From positions 186,001 through 250,000 of the forward strand of contig JAXLRE010000001.1 of the NCBI GenBank assembly GCA_046331265.1: DNA of 64,000 bases, in the 5' to 3' direction. This DNA is from JAGPDB01 sp046331265. GTDB lineage: Bacteria; Actinomycetota; Acidimicrobiia; IMCC26256; JAGPDB01. Shown here piece after piece: positions 61,514 to 64,000 of the stretch (its first letter is position 1; each line of letters opens with the position of its first letter). The notes beneath the pieces were generated by a model that saw only the letters and a list, made by a program, of their open reading frames with translations, was not told the DNA's origin and did no database searches. A program made the translations under genes and the position numbers.

Positions 61514-62247
61514 GCAATAACGCCTTGTCTTCCCGTAACTCCATCACGACGATAAGAAAAATAATTTTTGTTCGAAAATGTATCGATGTCAAAAATTTCA
61601 TTTGACACATTTAGGTCTTCTAATTTATTTTCAATCGCAGCTACTAAATCAAACGCTGGTTTTGAATCAATAGTTGTAGTTGCAACATCATCTCCTAATG
61701 TAACTTTAAGTTCATCAAGAAGCTGCGGATCAAATTCATAGTTATCGCTATGGATGCATGGCCCTAAAATTGATTTAATCTTTTCATTTGGAACTAAATA
61801 TTTAAATTCATCAACAATGGATTCGATAATTCCAGATCTAACACTTCGCCAACTTGCGTGTACGACTGCAACTACTGATTTTGTATAAATCGCCAACGGT
61901 CCACAATCTGCCGTCATTACAACTAATGGAAATTGTTTTTTGGAAGTGATGCTCGCATCAGCAGTTGGAGGGTTTTCATTATCAACATTGAAAACAGCAT
62001 CAAAGTTTACGATTCGATTTTCATGCGTTTGGTTTAGAAAACCCCAACTTGAATTTTTTGGTATTTCGTATCTTTTGCTTAGCTCGTTATACAAAAGTTC
62101 CCGGTTACGAATTACATCTCCAAAATCATCCTCAACATGAATACCAAGATTCAAAGAATCATATGGAGCTTTAGATGTACCACCTAAACGATTAGTAAAA
62201 GCTACTACGACTTCATCATTTTCAAAGTAAGTAACGTTGTTAGCCAT
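61501..62247 (-). CDS. pgeF: YfiH/PgeF-family (peptidoglycan editing / multicopper-like) protein
   Basis: YfiH proteins act as purine nucleoside enzymes in some species and prevent Ser misincorporation in peptidoglycan in E. coli. The 248-residue protein has FTNRLGGTSKAPYDSLNLGIHVED, TADCGPLAIYTK, VVAVVHASWRSVRSGI and LGPCIHSDNYEF. The usual HAGWRG box reads HASWRS, and the GPCIGP stretch is GPCIHS, both mild changes that keep the metal-binding His and Cys. Position next to ftsZ is conserved. Confidence 0.9.
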   Translation of the reverse strand: MANNVTYFENDEVVVAFTNRLGGTSKAPYDSLNLGIHVEDDFGDVIRNRELLYNELSKRYEIPKNSSWGFLNQTHENRIVNFDAVFNVDNENPPTADASITSKKQFPLVVMTADCGPLAIYTKSVVAVVHASWRSVRSGIIESIVDEFKYLVPNEKIKSILGPCIHSDNYEFDPQLLDELKVTLGDDVATTTIDSKPAFDLVAAIENKLEDLNVSNEIFDIDTFSNKNYFSYRRDGVTGRQGVIAWLK

Positions 62248-62261
62248 TACTTAAATATTAG

Positions 62262-63362
62262 TTACTTTAGAAATTCAGGTACGTCGAATTCGTCTTCTTC
62301 TTCATTTTCTAGAGCTGTTAGATCAAGTGCTTGAGTTCGATCTGATGACTTAGATAATGTTTTCTCTGTCTCCATTAATCCAAGAGAAGCATTTGAATCG
62401 CGATTGCTTCTTTCAAATCGATCGAAACCTGCAGCAATAACTGTTACACGAACTTCGTCACCTAATGTGTCATCGACTACAGTACCGAAAATAATGTTGG
62501 CATCTGGATGCGCACTTTGAGCAATAATTTCTGCAGCTTCGTTTACTTCATGTAGACCTAAGTCGCTTGGACCAGCAATAGAAAGCAAAATTCCTCTCGC
62601 GCCATCGATTGATGCTTCAAGAAGTGGAGAAGAAATTGCAGATCTTGCAGCAGCAAGTGCACGACCTTCGCCAGAAGCGAAACCTACGCCCATTAATGCA
62701 GAACCAGCATTTGTCATAACCATCTTTACGTCAGCGAAGTCTGTATTGATCAAACCAGTTTCTGTGATTAATTCTGTAATTCCTTGTACACCTTGAAGTA
62801 AAACTTCATCAGCCATTTTGAATGCATTAAGCATTGTTGTTTTTTCATCTGAAACACTAAGGAGTCTTTCATTTGGGATAACGATTAAAGTATCAACTTT
62901 TTCTTTTAATTCGTTAATACCTGATTCTGCTTGTATTGATCGTCTTCTACCTTCAAAATCAAATGGTCTAGTTACAACACCAATTGTTAATGCTCCAAGA
63001 CTCTTTGCTATTTCTGCAACAACTGGAGCAGAACCAGTTCCGGTTCCACCACCTTCACCAGCAGTAATGAAAACCATGTCAGCACCCATAAGCACTTCTT
63101 CTATTTCATCTTTATGATCTTGTGCAGCTTTTTTTCCTATTTCTGGATCTGAACCTGCGCCTAGACCTCGTGTAAGTTCACGACCGATATCTAATCTCAC
63201 ATCTGCATCTGATTGAAGAAGAGCTTGCGCGTCTGTATTGATACCAATAAATTCGACGCCTTTTAATCCTGCATCGATCATTCGGTTTACAGCGTTACAT
63301 CCGCCACCACCGGTACCCACAACTTTTATTACTGCTAAATAATTCTGTGGTGAACTTGCCAT
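62262..63362 (-). CDS. ftsZ: Cell division GTPase FtsZ
   Basis: FtsZ forms the division ring. The 366-residue protein has GTP-binding loops VVGTGGGGCNAVNRMI and the tubulin signature FITAGEGGGTGTGSAPVVAEIAK, the T7 loop region GLINTDFADVKMVM with catalytic Asp, and a C-terminal conserved tail EDEFDVPEFLK for SepF binding. RBS GAGAGGA is 5 nt before ATG. A 146-nt gap separates it from ftsQ and holds a promoter and small repeats. Confidence 0.98.
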   Translation of the reverse strand: MASSPQNYLAVIKVVGTGGGGCNAVNRMIDAGLKGVEFIGINTDAQALLQSDADVRLDIGRELTRGLGAGSDPEIGKKAAQDHKDEIEEVLMGADMVFITAGEGGGTGTGSAPVVAEIAKSLGALTIGVVTRPFDFEGRRRSIQAESGINELKEKVDTLIVIPNERLLSVSDEKTTMLNAFKMADEVLLQGVQGITELITETGLINTDFADVKMVMTNAGSALMGVGFASGEGRALAAARSAISSPLLEASIDGARGILLSIAGPSDLGLHEVNEAAEIIAQSAHPDANIIFGTVVDDTLGDEVRVTVIAAGFDRFERSNRDSNASLGLMETEKTLSKSSDRTQALDLTALENEEEDEFDVPEFLK

Positions 63363-63451
63363 TGTTATCCTCTCAGATATGTATATTAAAATTTACAAAC
63401 ATTAAATATAAAGTTTATGGTTAACAATATACTCATGTTTATAGCTGATAA

Positions 63452-63481
63452 ATCGTAGCCCTTTTGTAACGGATAGGTCAA
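63452..63481 (-). promoter_or_regulatory. Promoter upstream of ftsZ
   Basis: On the minus strand TTGACC (63476-63481), an 18-nt spacer and TACGAT (63452-63457) form a sigma-70-like promoter. The transcript start would be near 63445, leaving about 80 nt of AT-rich leader before ftsZ. An FtsZ-specific promoter in the ftsQ-ftsZ gap is usual in Actinobacteria. Confidence 0.6.
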
Positions 63482-63492
63482 TTTTGTACTAA

Positions 63493-63513
63493 GTCTAAAA
63501 TCTAAAGTCTAAA
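63493..63513. repeat. Three tandem heptamers at the ftsQ stop
   Basis: On the plus strand GTCTAAA, ATCTAAA and GTCTAAA follow one another without gaps. They overlap the ftsQ stop codon (63509-63511) and lie 12 nt upstream of the ftsZ -35. Three units of seven are few, so this may be chance or a small binding site. Confidence 0.5.
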
Positions 63514-64000
63514 CCTTTACTTTAAGTTTAGGTGATCCTGATACCGGTAGAGATGGCACAGATACATCTATATATCCAAGTTCTGAACGCTTTTTCGTCA
63601 GTATAATCGACCATGTAATGGCTAGTTTTTCTTTTAGCTTCGTGTTGTCCCCTAGTACCACATCAATACCATCTGTAAGTTCAAGCTGATAGGTTTTCTT
63701 ATCAAACTTAACTAATCGTATTTGATTTTTAATTTCATTAGGAGAATTCAAAACAATATTTACAAATGTCATGCTAGGTATTTTTTTAGTCAACGTTACT
63801 TCTTGCATTCCCTCAAAAGATGGAAGGCCCACAGGTTGAGTTGATTCTTTTGAAAAAATTGCACCCGTATCATCGACTAGAGCGAACCCTTTATCTGTAG
63901 GGATATACCCGACTGCTGATCGAGGTGTTATAACAACATTTACTGTACTTGGCCATTGTTTTTTTATTTCGATAGATTTAACAGAAGGTATAGCTTTCAT
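63509..64000 (-). CDS. ftsQ: FtsQ, C-terminal part (N-terminus beyond window)
   Basis: FtsQ links the early and late division machinery in the periplasmic space. The visible 163 residues begin at a Met that coincides with the window edge, so this is probably internal. They contain IPSVKSIEIKKQWPSTVNVVITPRSAVGYI and GFALVDDTGAIFS, as in the POTRA end and beta domain of FtsQ, and a C-terminal stretch LGYIDVSVPSLPVSGSPKLKVKV. No membrane helix is visible; it would lie in the missing part. Location before ftsZ supports the call. Confidence 0.85.
   Translation of the reverse strand: MKAIPSVKSIEIKKQWPSTVNVVITPRSAVGYIPTDKGFALVDDTGAIFSKESTQPVGLPSFEGMQEVTLTKKIPSMTFVNIVLNSPNEIKNQIRLVKFDKKTYQLELTDGIDVVLGDNTKLKEKLAITWSIILTKKRSELGYIDVSVPSLPVSGSPKLKVKV

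Noticed and set aside
1..64000. tRNA or rRNA genes, prophage, transposase or integrase genes
   Set aside because: Intergenic gaps are all under about 150 nt and none shows a tRNA-like fold or rRNA sequence; no protein resembles a transposase, integrase or phage structural protein.

Overview
The window is a dense, low-GC (roughly 35-37% G+C by eye) stretch of an actinobacterial chromosome. Actinobacterial markers include a phosphatidylinositol mannoside cluster (pgsA, patA-like, pimA-like), an MshC-type mycothiol ligase, a ClpS-DUF2017 pair, and a division cluster ftsQ-ftsZ-pgeF-yggS-sepF-yggT-divIVA. The order of blocks broadly follows Mycobacterium (thrS-HIT-pgsA-patA-pimA, pdxST, yebC, ruvCAB, yajC-secDF, relA, hisS, aspS, alaS-ruvX-mltG-aroE-pilD-aroCKBQ-pepQ-efp-nusB). 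Low GC, very short intergenic gaps, ATGA/TAATG junctions and Thr-rich linkers suggest a streamlined aquatic lineage such as a low-GC Acidimicrobiia (Candidatus Actinomarina-like). That placement is inference; the phylum call is much firmer.

Layout, left to right (nearly everything is on the minus strand): 1-8.0 kb is a pyrimidine operon pyrR-pyrC-carA-carB-pyrD-pyrF with a good PyrR-binding RNA loop in its leader but no pyrB and no pyrK. 8.0-9.9 kb is efp-nusB-clpS-DUF2017. 9.9-11.3 kb holds a plus-strand pair, a small membrane protein and a UbiA-family prenyltransferase. 11.3-25.2 kb carries an M24 peptidase, the shikimate pathway genes (aroQ, fused aroKB, aroC, aroE) with a prepilin peptidase, then mltG, ruvX, alaS, two small membrane proteins, rarA and aspS. 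25.3-30.0 kb has an unrecognised plus-strand gene and three large pilin-like genes. 30.0-39.0 kb is hisS, relA, secF, secD, yajC and ruvBAC. 39.0-44.5 kb is an SRPBCC-like candidate, yebC, pdxT, pdxS, a DUF3048 protein, htpX and lemA. 44.5-50.2 kb is the PIM/phospholipid cluster with HIT and thrS. 50.3-53.0 kb is an alpha/beta hydrolase, mshC and a small acidic ORF. 52.9-64 kb is dnaE, rluD, lspA, a DksA-like protein, divIVA, yggT, sepF, yggS, pgeF, ftsZ and the 3' part of ftsQ.

The content is mostly housekeeping. The most interesting non-routine signals are: (i) a dispersed palindromic element present twice (12892-13007 and 52880-52926), each copy a few bases past a minus-strand stop codon and sharing a 33-nt segment with one mismatch; (ii) the PyrR loop, with a closing base pair changed on both sides compared with the Bacillus consensus, heading an operon that lacks pyrB and pyrK; (iii) a compact GspI/J/K-like trio of large pilins far from their presumed peptidase gene; (iv) a DksA-like protein with a histone-H1-like tail and a zinc finger missing one cysteine. 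No tRNA, rRNA, CRISPR array, phage or insertion sequence was seen, and no gene-free stretch exceeds 300 bases.
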